In this document: positions 55,847 through 64,000 of the stretch, in pieces
Numbering within the stretch: position 1 is the first letter of the stretch
Layout of the letters: each line of letters starts with the position of its first letter
Assembly (NCBI GenBank): GCA_019279435.1
Contig: JAAALK010000079.1
Location: forward strand, 80,532,162 to 80,596,161
Reading direction: 5' to 3'
Source: Zizania palustris
Lineage: Eukaryota > Streptophyta > Magnoliopsida > Poales > Poaceae
Length of the DNA stretch: 64,000 nt
Notes under the pieces: model-generated
Told to the model about the DNA's origin: nothing
Databases searched by the model: none
The model's input: only the letters and a program-made list of their open reading frames with translations
Program-made: the position numbers and the translations under genes

Positions 55847-56528
55847 TGTAAAAGTATAATGATTTAATGTGAAATGCTTCGAAAGTATGTCGTGTGGTTC
55901 CTATCCTCCGACCCCCCCTTGTGGGTGGTGGATCCTTTACTGTAGAAAAGGGTTCGCCAGGCACAATGATGCTCCGAACAACCGGATGCTTCGAATTACA
56001 CTTATCATTTGTACTTGGGTATTACTACCTTGCGACTCCCTTTTACAGTCCTTAGACTCTTCTACGGATCCTAACAAGCCGTAGCTTGGAATCCGTAGGG
56101 TGGCCACCTTCGGCTCTTTTACAGATACTTCGCACCCGGAGGCCGAAAGTCTGTTTCTTTTTAAAGTCCTTAGACTCTTCTACGGATCCTAACAAGCCGG
56201 AGCCTGGAATCCGCATGGTGGCCACCTTCGGCTCTTTTACAGATACTTCGCACCCGGAGGCCGAAAGTCTGTTTCTTTTTAAAGTCCTTAGACTCTTCTA
56301 CGGATCCTAACAAGCCGGAGCCTGGAATCCGCAGGGTGGCAGTGGAGCCTCTGAACCAATGGTTCATAGGCAGCCACCTGGGTCTTTGGGAAAAATGCTT
56401 GACTCTGCAAGCATCTCCATCCTCCCGATGCGTCCATCAGGAGTAAGGGATATTCGAAGAGCAAACAAAATTCGACCCTTATCTTTATTCATAGAAAGGA
56501 AAATTTTACAAGTGATTACAAGGAGCCC
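55847..56528 (-). repeat. 118-bp tandem repeat in the untranslated region of element B
   Basis: Units start at 56049, 56167 and 56285 (period 118), each with tccttagactcttctacgg and aacaagccg.agc.tgg; about 2.6 copies. The last copy runs into different sequence at about 56340. Tandem repeats at this position are known in Tat/Ogre elements. No gene in the remaining sequence. Confidence 0.82.
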
Positions 56529-57581
56529 CTAAGCGTAATAACGCTTAAGGTGCTCTGCATGCCATGCATGCTTCAACTCTTCCCCTTCTAAATTAGCTAA
56601 TTTAAACAATCCGGGGTGCCCTGAGCGTAAGATAACATATGGTCCTTCCCATTTGCTTCCTAGCTTCCCCGGAGCTATTACACTTCGCAACACTAGATGA
56701 CCAGGTTTTAGCTCATGTAGTTTTATCTTCGGGTCATACCATGTCTTTGTGTGGTCCTGGTACTTAGTCAGATTGGCGACAGCTCGAAGCCTTGTTTCTT
56801 TTGACAAATCCAGCGAGGTGCTCCTATCACCTTCGTCTCCAGGTTGAACTACTCGAAGGGATCCACCTCTGAGCTCCGTCGGAGTCATGGCCTCATCTCC
56901 GAATAGTAATCTAAATGGGGTGAAACCTGTGGACCTGGTTTGAGTGGTTCGAATTGACCACAAGATTTTAGGGAGATCTTCGACCCACAGACCCTTGGCC
57001 AAGCCAACGATTCGGTGATTCAGCCCGGAGAGGATGTTCCCGTTGGCTCGCTCAACGGCTCCGTTGGATTGTGGATGGCGCACCGCAGCGAAGCACAATT
57101 TAATGCCCAGATCTTCGCAAAATGCTTGGAAGGTGTCAGCTTCGAACTGGGTTCCATTATCCACCATCAACTCCCTTGGCACTCTGAACCTGCATATAAT
57201 GTTCTGCCAGAAAAATCTTTGCACATTCTTCGAGGTGATAGCTGTCAATGGCTCCGCTTCAACCCACTTTGAGAAATACTCGATTGCTACTACCGCAAAC
57301 TTCAAGCCGCCTTTTGCCATTGGGAAAGGGCCTATGAGGTCCATGCCCCATCTAGCCATTGGCCATACTGGGGCAATAACTTGAAGTTGGGCTGGCGGGC
57401 GATGGCTTCGTCTGCCCATCCATTGGCAGCCTTGGCATGTTCGAACCAGGTCCTCCGCATCTCTTACTATAGTTGGCCAATAAAACCCTTGCCGAAGCGT
57501 CTTGCCAGCTAGCGCACGAGGAGCTAAATGACTTCCGCACAAGCCTTCGTGGATGTCTCGAAGTATGTCTTGACCTTCGGG
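56529..57581 (-). CDS. pol: Integrase of Tat element B
   Basis: 337 residues from Met at 57542 (frame open from 57579). Zinc-finger CxxC (CQGC, residues 36-39); catalytic D68 (WGMDLIGPF), D128 (VDNGTQF) and E164 (SNGAVERANG), spacing x59 and x35; then GFTPFRLLFGDEAMTPTEL and the GPY/F-like KWEGPYVIL near the end. Ends at a natural-looking TAA at 56529. It is severed from the upstream part by TAG at 57582-57584. No chromodomain, as expected for the Tat lineage. Confidence 0.93.
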   Translation of the reverse strand, partial: PEGQDILRDIHEGLCGSHLAPRALAGKTLRQGFYWPTIVRDAEDLVRTCQGCQWMGRRSHRPPAQLQVIAPVWPMARWGMDLIGPFPMAKGGLKFAVVAIEYFSKWVEAEPLTAITSKNVQRFFWQNIICRFRVPRELMVDNGTQFEADTFQAFCEDLGIKLCFAAVRHPQSNGAVERANGNILSGLNHRIVGLAKGLWVEDLPKILWSIRTTQTRSTGFTPFRLLFGDEAMTPTELRGGSLRVVQPGDEGDRSTSLDLSKETRLRAVANLTKYQDHTKTWYDPKIKLHELKPGHLVLRSVIAPGKLGSKWEGPYVILRSGHPGLFKLANLEGEELKHAWHAEHLKRYYA

Positions 57582-58995
57582 CTAGGAGATGCATCGAAGT
57601 AGAGGTGAACACACTCCAGCTTTGTATAATACTCCGTCGATAAGCTTATAATTTCGAGCTCTTACTTGCAACCTTCGGGCTTCTGGACCTTCGAGAGGGT
57701 CCATGCTACTTTGCAACATGTTCATAATCGGAGCCCGCCAATCTGTAATCGGAATGCACAGTACCTCCGAAGAGGGTAACTGAATAGCTGCTGGCTGCGC
57801 TAGTTCTTCGTAGAAAGCACCCTCCGGAAGGTCCACCGCCCCTGCTGCAGCCTTCGCAAGAATATCTGCGAGTTGATTCTCTGCACGGGGGATACTCCGA
57901 ACTATAAATCCTCTGAATGCTGCTTCGGCCTTGCGGATTTCTTCAAGGTATTGTGCTAGATGTGGATTCTTTGCTTGAAAGCTTTTATCAACATGCCCTG
58001 CGACGACTTGGGAATCTGTCTTAATCATTATCCTTGCGGCTCCGAGCGCTTTAGCCTTTCGGAGGCCTAGCAGGATTCCTTCGTACTCAGCGATGTTATT
58101 AGTGGTTCTGAAGTTGAGCCTCGCAGAATACATGGCCTTCTGCCCTGATGGTGATATGATGACGGCCCCTGCTCCGGCACTGGATGCTTGGTAAGCTCCG
58201 TCTGAAAATATTGTCCATAAACCTTCGGAGGGTTCTTCCGGGGCCCAAATAGCAGATGGAGTCCACTCTGCTACGAAATCGGCTATGATTTGGGATTTAA
58301 TAGTTGTTCTTGCTGTGAAGGAGATTCCGAACGGGGCTAGCTCAACAGCCCACTTTCCAATCCTGCCCGTAGAATCTTTGTTTCGGAGCATGTCTCCAAG
58401 AGGATACGATGTAGGGACGATCAGGTTATGCGCCAAGAAATAATGCCTTAGCTTTCGCGAGGCCATTACTAGGGCATAAGCAAACTTCTCGAGCTTGGAG
58501 TATCTGACTTTAGCTCCGGACAATGCCTCCGACACAAAATAAACTGGGTTCTGCACCAGCTTTCCTTTAAGCTCAACTTCCCGGACCAATACTGCACTTA
58601 CGACTAAACCTGTTGCAGCAAGATATAGGAGCAGTGTTTCTTCTGGAAGGGGAACGGTCAAAGTTGATAATCTTCCGAGGTATGCTTTTATATCATTGAA
58701 GCTCTTCTGACACTCCGGTGTCCACTTAAAGCTTTCGGACCCTTTTAGTGCTTTGAAAATTGGGAGGCTCCGCTCTGCTGACCTGGCCAGGAACCTGCTA
58801 AGTGCTGCGAGCCTTCCTGCTAGCTTCTGCACTTGCTTTAAATTCTCTAGTGGAGCCATCCTTTGCAGTGCGCTTATCTGTGTTGGGCTAGCTTCGATTC
58901 CCCTGCTCGAAACTAAGTACCCTAGCAGCTTTCCTACTTGTGCCCCGAATATACATTTTTCCGGGTTGAGGCGTACTCCACATGCTCGGAGGCTC
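57582..58995 (-). CDS. pol: RT thumb, RNase H and second (archaeal-type) RNase H of Tat element B
   Basis: Open from about 58992; first Met 58859 (425 residues). It starts in the RT connection (LENLKQVQKLAGRLAALSRF). The first RNase H has degenerate motifs (LYLAATGLVVSAVLVRE, YSKLEKFAYALVMASRKL, the degenerate gypsy-type domain). A second, complete RNase H follows: IFSDGAYQASSAGAGAVI (Asp), NNIAEYEGIL (Glu), IKTDSQVV (Asp) and ENQLADILAK. Two tandem RNase H domains are the diagnostic Tat feature. A 1-nt insertion near 58996 separates it from the RT catalytic part; TAG at 57582-57584 separates it from integrase. Confidence 0.92.
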
Positions 58996-59876
58996 TCAAA
59001 ATGTTTCGGCTAGGTCTAGGCTATGCTGGTGCTTTTGAGCACTTTTTATTACAATATCATCCATATAGGCCTCGACATTCTGGCCTATCTGATGACCTAG
59101 AGCCTTAGCTATTAAACGTGAAAAGGTGGCTCCGGCATTTCGCAAACCAAAAGGCATTCTTACATAACAAAATACTCCGGAAGGAGTTATAAAGCTTGTC
59201 TTGGCTTCGTCTTCGCGTTTTAGCCAGACTTGATGATACCCGGAATAAGCGTTGAGGAAGCTTAGCAATTCAGAGCCTGCTGTGGAATCCACCAACTGAT
59301 CTATTCGGGGCATCGGGTAGGGGTCTCGCGGGCATTCTTTATTTAATGAGGTAAAGTCAATACACATGCGCCATTTGTTCGAGTCCTTGCTTACAAAAAC
59401 ATGGTTAGCCAACCCCTCGGTATGGACTACCTCCCTGATGATGCCAGCTTTTAACAACTTCTCTACTTCGGCTTTGGCGAGGCTTGCTCTTTCCACTGAC
59501 AGCTTGCGGAGCCCCTGGCGCACTGGCCTGGCCTTCGGGTTGACGAGCAGGCTATGCTCGATGATGCTTCGATCGACCCCGGTGATGTCTTCGTCGGTCC
59601 AAGCAAAGATATCTAGATTCTGCTTGACGACCTCTTCCAATGAGGCGGCTATCTCTGGGGATAGCCCTTTGCCGAACTGTACTGGATATTCTTTGCCATC
59701 TTTTGAAATTATCCTTGACTCAACATCACCTTCCGGGCTTGGCTTGAGAGAGGGCCCCTTCGAAGGGTTCGAGGCCTCTGGCACTTCATCGATGCTTTTC
59801 GCAATGTTGTGCACTTGCCGAGGATCTAGCGGCTGTCCATGGCCATACTCGGTCCTCCGGGCTACAGCCTGGTCTC
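58996..59876 (-). CDS. pol: Reverse transcriptase of Tat element B, N-terminal and catalytic part
   Basis: First Met at 59814 (272 residues), but the frame is open to the junction at 59876. RT motifs: KARPVRQGLRKLSVER, FVSKDSNKWRMCIDFTSLNKECPRDPYPMP, FLNAYSGYHQVWLKREDEAKTSF, and YMDD at residues 250-253. Upstream of RT, protease should follow, but at 59876 the sequence becomes Sirevirus S3. It ends at a TGA created by a 1-nt insertion (ETF then stop). Confidence 0.92.
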
Positions 59877-60290
59877 CATGCTCTTTCTGATTCTAATTGG
59901 ATTAATACCATGCAAGAAGAGCTTGAGAATTTTGTCTGAAATCGGGTTTGGACACTGGTTGAGCTGCCACCCGGATGCAACCTCATAGGCACCAAGTGGG
60001 TGTTCAAGAACAAGCAAGGTGAAGATGGGGTTGTGGTGCGCAACAAAGCTTGACTAGTTGCCCAGGGTTTTTGCCAGAAGGAGGGTATTGATTTTGAAGA
60101 AACCTTCGCTCCTGTTGCCCGTCTTGAGTCCATTCGCATTCTTTTAGCTTTTGCCGCTTCGAAGGGTTTTAAGCTTTTTCAAATGGACGTCAAGAGTGCT
60201 TTTCTGAACGGGTACATAGAGGAGGAGGTTTATGTTAGGCAGCCCCTGGTTTTGAGAACCCCAAGTTTCCTCGACATGTTTTTAAGTTGC
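59877..60290 (+). pseudogene. pol: RT N-terminal fragment of S3 with two stops and a frameshift
   Basis: Corresponds to the S2 stretch SDSNWINAMQEELENF through EEEVYVRQPP. TGA near 59937 and TGA near 60050 (S2 has Arg codons at or next to both), and a 1-nt loss near 60244 (cagcccctgg versus cagccccccg in S2) change the frame before the next part. Confidence 0.88.
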
Positions 60291-61390
60291 AAAAAGCTTT
60301 ATACGGGTTAAAGCAAGCCCCCAGGGCTTGGTATGACCGGTTGAAGCAGTTTTTGTTGGGGAAGGGCTTTGTGATGGGTTCTGTGGATAAGACTCTCTTC
60401 TTGCTCAGAGATGCTTCAGATTTTTTAGTCGCTCAGATATACGTGGACGATATTATCTTTGGCGGTACTACTAATGATCTTGTGTCCAAGTTTTCTGAGC
60501 AGATGCACAGCGAGTTTGAGATGAGCCTCATGGGTGAGCTCAAGTATTTTCTAGGGCTCCAGATCAAGCAGACCAAGGACGACACCTTCATCCACCAGGG
60601 TAAGTACACTCGAGACATGTTGAAGAAATTCGACTTTGGTGGAGAGCTGAAGCCTCAGATGACCCCAATGGGCACATCTGGGGGCCTGGACAAGGACGAG
60701 AGCGGCGTCAAGGTCAACGAGAGAGAATTTCGAGGGATGATCGGTTCGCTGCTGTACTTGACGGCGACGAGGCCAGACATACAGTTCGCCGTGGGACTGT
60801 GCGCGTGCTTCCAGTCTTCACCACGCGCGTCTCATCGGCAAGCTGTCAAGCGCATCTTCAGGTATCTTACCTATGCGCCTGATCTTGGTCTTTACTACTC
60901 AGCATCATCATCTCTTGATTTATCTGGCTTTTCGGACGCTGACTTTGGTGGGTGCCGGTTGGATCGCAAGTCGACTTCTAGTACTCTCCAGTTTCTTGGT
61001 TCTTCTCTTGCCTCTTGGTATTCCCGAAAGCAATCTGGAGTTGCTCTTTCGACCACAGACGCTGAGTATGTAGCTGCTGCTAGCTGCTGCTCACAGTTGG
61101 TTTGGATGATTTCCACTCTGCGAGATTTTGGGTTGTTCTTTCCTACCAGAGTTCCCTTGTTTTGCGACAGCACTAGTGCAATTAGTGTAGGGAAAAACCC
61201 ATGTCTCCATTCAAAAACCAAACACATTGATGTGTGCTTTCACTTTTTGCGGGATCAATATGAGAAAGGTGTCATTGACCTTGTTCATGTTGATACCCAT
61301 CATCAGTTGGCTGACATTTTCACCAAACCCCTAGATCAGTCTACTTTTGAGCGTTTACGAGGGGATTTGGGTGTTGTGTATCCTTTTTAG
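60287..61390 (+). CDS. pol: RT C-terminal half and RNase H of S3
   Basis: 367 residues open. The nominal Met at 60287 is internal to the old polyprotein. RT palm YVDD at residues 52-55, LGLQIKQ, then MIGSLLYLTATRPDIQFAVG. RNase H: FSDADFGGC, STTDAEYVAAAS, CDSTSAISVGKNPC, HIDVCFHFLRD and QLADIFTKPLDQS. It is intact here where S2 is frameshifted, so together the two copies document the family's complete domain. The product is not expected, because upstream is broken. Confidence 0.92.
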   Translation: MQKALYGLKQAPRAWYDRLKQFLLGKGFVMGSVDKTLFLLRDASDFLVAQIYVDDIIFGGTTNDLVSKFSEQMHSEFEMSLMGELKYFLGLQIKQTKDDTFIHQGKYTRDMLKKFDFGGELKPQMTPMGTSGGLDKDESGVKVNEREFRGMIGSLLYLTATRPDIQFAVGLCACFQSSPRASHRQAVKRIFRYLTYAPDLGLYYSASSSLDLSGFSDADFGGCRLDRKSTSSTLQFLGSSLASWYSRKQSGVALSTTDAEYVAAASCCSQLVWMISTLRDFGLFFPTRVPLFCDSTSAISVGKNPCLHSKTKHIDVCFHFLRDQYEKGVIDLVHVDTHHQLADIFTKPLDQSTFERLRGDLGVVYPF

Positions 61391-62759
61391 GATATTTTGA
61401 GCCTTCTTTACTCTTTTCTTGAGTCTTTTTGTGTGTGTTCATATCATACATATTCACATATCACACTTTTGAGCCTTCTTCTGTTATATGATTGAACTGC
61501 TTTACTTATTCTAGCTGGTACATGCTTTTGATTACTTGTCGATGATCATGCTTTGTTTCAGTTCATTTGATATGTCTGATATCTGTCATATGCATGGTTT
61601 TTACGCTTTAAAATTGAAAAATGATCACCATTGCTTCTGGTAACTAGCATGTGTAGGCTGAATGCTTTTGCTATCTGTTATATGCCTTGTAGCTAGTTCC
61701 TCACATAGATACAGATATGCAACTTGGACATCTTTATGCTTTAACATGGAAAATGTGCTATAAAAATGATAAAAATCAAAAAATGAATGAGAATTCCATG
61801 CCTTTTTATGCTTGAGTTGAAAAGATCCAAGTGGATTTGTTTTGTCGCATTGCATTGTTCTGGACTGCTTACCATAGCACTTTGGTATGAACTAGGACAG
61901 TGTAGTGTATGCCAAGACCAATGTCTTAAGCTTCCGATGGTCCAGTTCTGGCCTAGGCTTGACTTGGTCGGTTAGCATAAGATTTGACATGCAAATAACC
62001 CTTGGCAAAAATGAAAAAGGAAAATGAAAAAAAGCCTGAAAATTAAAAAGACAACAAGTTTGCTAAAGCACTTTGTTTTGGACAATGCTTGTCTTGGTAG
62101 ATATCAGTTAGCTTCTGCATCTCATGCCTTACCTTGCTTGTCATCTAGAAAATGTGGTGATGCTTTTATTTGCAAAAATTGAAGAAAATGCGTGCTAATG
62201 ACTTTCTTTAGATATCATCTATTGCACTGATCATGCCATGTGTCTTAGACAGTATGTCTTTTGCTATACTTGTTAGATGATGTAATTGCAGTTAATCATA
62301 TCTGAGAAGCATGCTTTCTACACTCCACCTGCACCCTAGTTGCATTCATTGCATTTTTTGAGGGGGAGTTGCTTTTCAGGGGGAGTCAGTGTCGTTTTAG
62401 AGTGCTTGATGAGTTCACTTGTCAACAAGGGGGAGAAATTTTGGGAGAAGAGTTTAAGGGGGAGTTTTGGCTTTCTCTGAGATTTGTTTCAAGGGGAGTT
62501 TTTGTCCCGTTTGTCCTTACTCTTTTGATATCCTTGTTGATGATTCTGAGATTGCACTCGTTTTGAGTTTTTACCTTTGGTTAACCATAATGACCGTTTC
62601 TTGCTTTTGTTTGGCTTTTGGTCATTAGGGTTAAACTTTTACTTTATTTTTCTTCTTCCTTGTTTTCTTTTGTTTTGTTTTCGTGTTTCCATAGTTGCTT
62701 GCAGGTACTGAAGAGCAGATGAAGTGAAGTGTTGACAATGCACTCATCAAGGGGGAGAT
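61391..62759 (+). promoter_or_regulatory. S3 3' non-coding region with serial polypurine tracts
   Basis: AT-rich up to about 62340, then tracts near 62361 (gagggggagttg), 62379 (cagggggagtc), 62427 (aagggggagaaa), 62457 and 62493, and the terminal atcaagggggagat up to 62759. No gene. Mirrors S2 37129-38506. Confidence 0.85.
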
Positions 62760-64000
62760 TGAGGAGCCATGCTGAATAGCGTGGGCCTCATGGCTCCAGA
62801 TGTGATGAGTCATTGTCAACGATAGTCAAAGAGGACTAAAAAGAGAGAGAAGATCAGTTGTGTCTGGGCCGCGTGTGACTCAGGTACACGGGCAGCGAGC
62901 GACTGTCGGGCAGAGGGGCCGCGAAGTCGGACTGGCCCAATCCGGGTACATGGGCTAGGAGCAGCAGAAGACCCACTGGGCTGTTGACCAGGATTGACTC
63001 AGGTACACGGGCGGTGAGTGATTGCTGGGCTGAGAGAGCCGCGGAATCAGGCCGGCCCAATCCGGGTACCTGGTGCAAAGTCGGTGGAGGCTTTGTCAGT
63101 TTCGGCGCAAAACTGACGACCGCTGATCTCGCATCGGACTGTCCAGAAGAGAAGCCGTAGTCGCTACGAAAGCTTAGCTTCCGGATAAGTCATCTGTAAA
63201 TAGGAGTTTACTATTTTGTCCTTAGGCCCACAGTCAGTCAGTCGAGTCTGTAAAAATATCCTAAGGGTAGTTTGGTCTTTTCCATTTATTTCAGCGTCTG
63301 TAAAAACCCTAGGGGTATTTCTGCATTTTACCCTTTTATTGGGCTGCCTATAAATAGGCCCCAATCCCTAAGGTTAGGGTTAACTCACTTTAATCTAAAA
63401 AATCAGAGTTCATCCCATGTTTCCCTGTGTGCGCCGCCAGCAGTACTGAGTTCATGTTCTGTTCGGTTTTTTTTTGTTCCTATTCTCATGTGTGTCGCAG
63501 CCATCTGCGTTTTTCTGTTCATCGCAAGGAAACCAAGATTGTTTTCCTCTCTCAGGTTTTATTTTTTGATCTTCGCGACTTGCGTGTTTCTGTTCGAGTC
63601 TTTTTTCAGAGTTCATGGCAGAAACTCTTGTTTTTTAAGAAGATCTCTATTACTTGTGGTTTGTTTTCATCGACCACTGTTTTTAGGCCTATGTTTTTGT
63701 CGATAGCCATCTTTGTTTAACAGCACATATAGCTACAGAATAGGCTGTTCTTCCTTGTCTCTATTTGATAGCATGCATGACAGCCGTTGCATTCAGCCAT
63801 AGCCGCAGGGATAGCTGTGAGGCAGCAGCTGCAGGCATGTCCTTTTCTGCTGCATGTGGCAGGACACTTGAGTGTCTACAGTAGCTCTGTAGGACAGCTT
63901 GTAGGGACCTAGGTTTCTAGCCTTTGCTCATAGCCTCTGCAGCATTTCGGTTCAACATTTTTGGCGTGCTGCTCAGGCCAACCATTTTCAGTCCAAGGAA
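62760..64000 (+). repeat. 3' LTR of S3 (family B), partial at window edge
   Basis: Starts TGAGGAGCCATGCTG as in the S2 LTRs. TATA box TATAAATA at 63349-63356. Up to about 63410 it follows S2 closely; beyond that it diverges strongly (no clear match to the S2 LTR interior), so it is a subfamily with a different downstream half or a rearranged LTR. The end is outside the window. Confidence 0.88.

Larger units (their letters stand above)
51131..59876 (-). mobile_element. Tat-type gypsy element B, truncated on its 5' side
   Basis: On the minus strand: RT, RNase H, a second RNase H and integrase, then a tandem-repeat region, an oppositely oriented intron-containing gene, polypurine tract and 3' LTR. 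Dual RNase H plus an antisense gene between integrase and the 3' LTR is characteristic of the Tat lineage (Grande, Retand, Ogre relatives). Protease, gag and 5' LTR are missing: at 59876/59877 the sequence switches abruptly to Sirevirus S3. Left flank GCAGC (51126-51130) would be its target duplication. Confidence 0.9.
59877..64000 (+). mobile_element. Sirevirus-type copia element S3 (LTR family B), 5' truncated
   Basis: From catgctctttctgattc on, this is collinear with the reverse of S2 (from about 40013 downwards): RT, RNase H, non-coding region with serial polypurine tracts, then the 3' LTR, which runs off the window. Gag, protease, integrase and 5' LTR are absent and replaced by Tat pol. 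Multiple point differences from S2 show it is an independent, older or more decayed copy. Confidence 0.93.

Overview
The window is from a plant nuclear genome, almost certainly a grass (Poaceae). The evidence is the transposon content: Sirevirus-type copia elements with serial polypurine tracts, a Tekay/Del-type gypsy element with LTRs over 3 kb beginning TGTAACACCCC, a Tat-type gypsy element with two RNase H domains and an antisense intron-containing gene, and a CACTA element with a Ulp1-like protease domain. I found no host gene, rRNA, functional tRNA or CRISPR. Essentially all coding sequence belongs to transposable elements, most of it broken by C-to-T type stops and small indels.

Layout, left to right. 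(1) 1-8437: 3' part of a plus-strand Sirevirus (S1, LTR family A) with gag, pol, serial polypurine tracts and a complete 3' LTR. (2) 8438-9410: AT-rich spacer with a tRNA-like scrap. (3) about 9411-19846: a decayed CACTA element. Its transposase-type gene is split by a 3.75-kb solo LTR (12865-16615, TSD TGTAA), and it also carries a 285-bp hairpin tandem array and a Ulp1-like C48 protease region. (4) 19847-22002: minisatellite and MITEs. (5) 22003 onwards: a plus-strand gypsy element (C) with a 5' LTR and gag. (6) Inside C at 26014-50877 (TSD CATCA): a minus-strand Tekay-like gypsy element (D) with orf0, gag-pol and both LTRs damaged. Inside D's 5' LTR at 34246-48590 (TSD AAAAA) is a solo Sirevirus LTR of family A. 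Inside that at 34653-46976 (TSD GGGAG) is an almost complete minus-strand Sirevirus (S2, LTR family B). (7) 50878-51130: C resumes in frame. (8) 51131-59876: a minus-strand Tat gypsy element (B) with 3' LTR, antisense spliced gene, 118-bp tandem repeats and pol, cut off on its 5' side. (9) 59877-64000: a 5'-truncated plus-strand Sirevirus (S3, LTR family B), fused directly to the Tat pol and running off the window.

The target-site duplications and the pre-insertion copy of D's LTR give a relative order: C first, then D, then the family A element (later reduced to a solo LTR), then S2. My by-eye comparison of the S2 LTRs (about 45 substitutions and 3 one-base indels in 2476 bp) makes S2 a recent insertion. 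The window is best read as a stratified record of retrotransposition, unequal recombination and deletion in heterochromatin. The points most worth checking are two zinc knuckles flanking a coiled-coil region in the Sirevirus Gag, the frame-preserving introns of the Tat antisense gene, the hairpin tandem array in the CACTA element, and the filler-DNA deletion in D.
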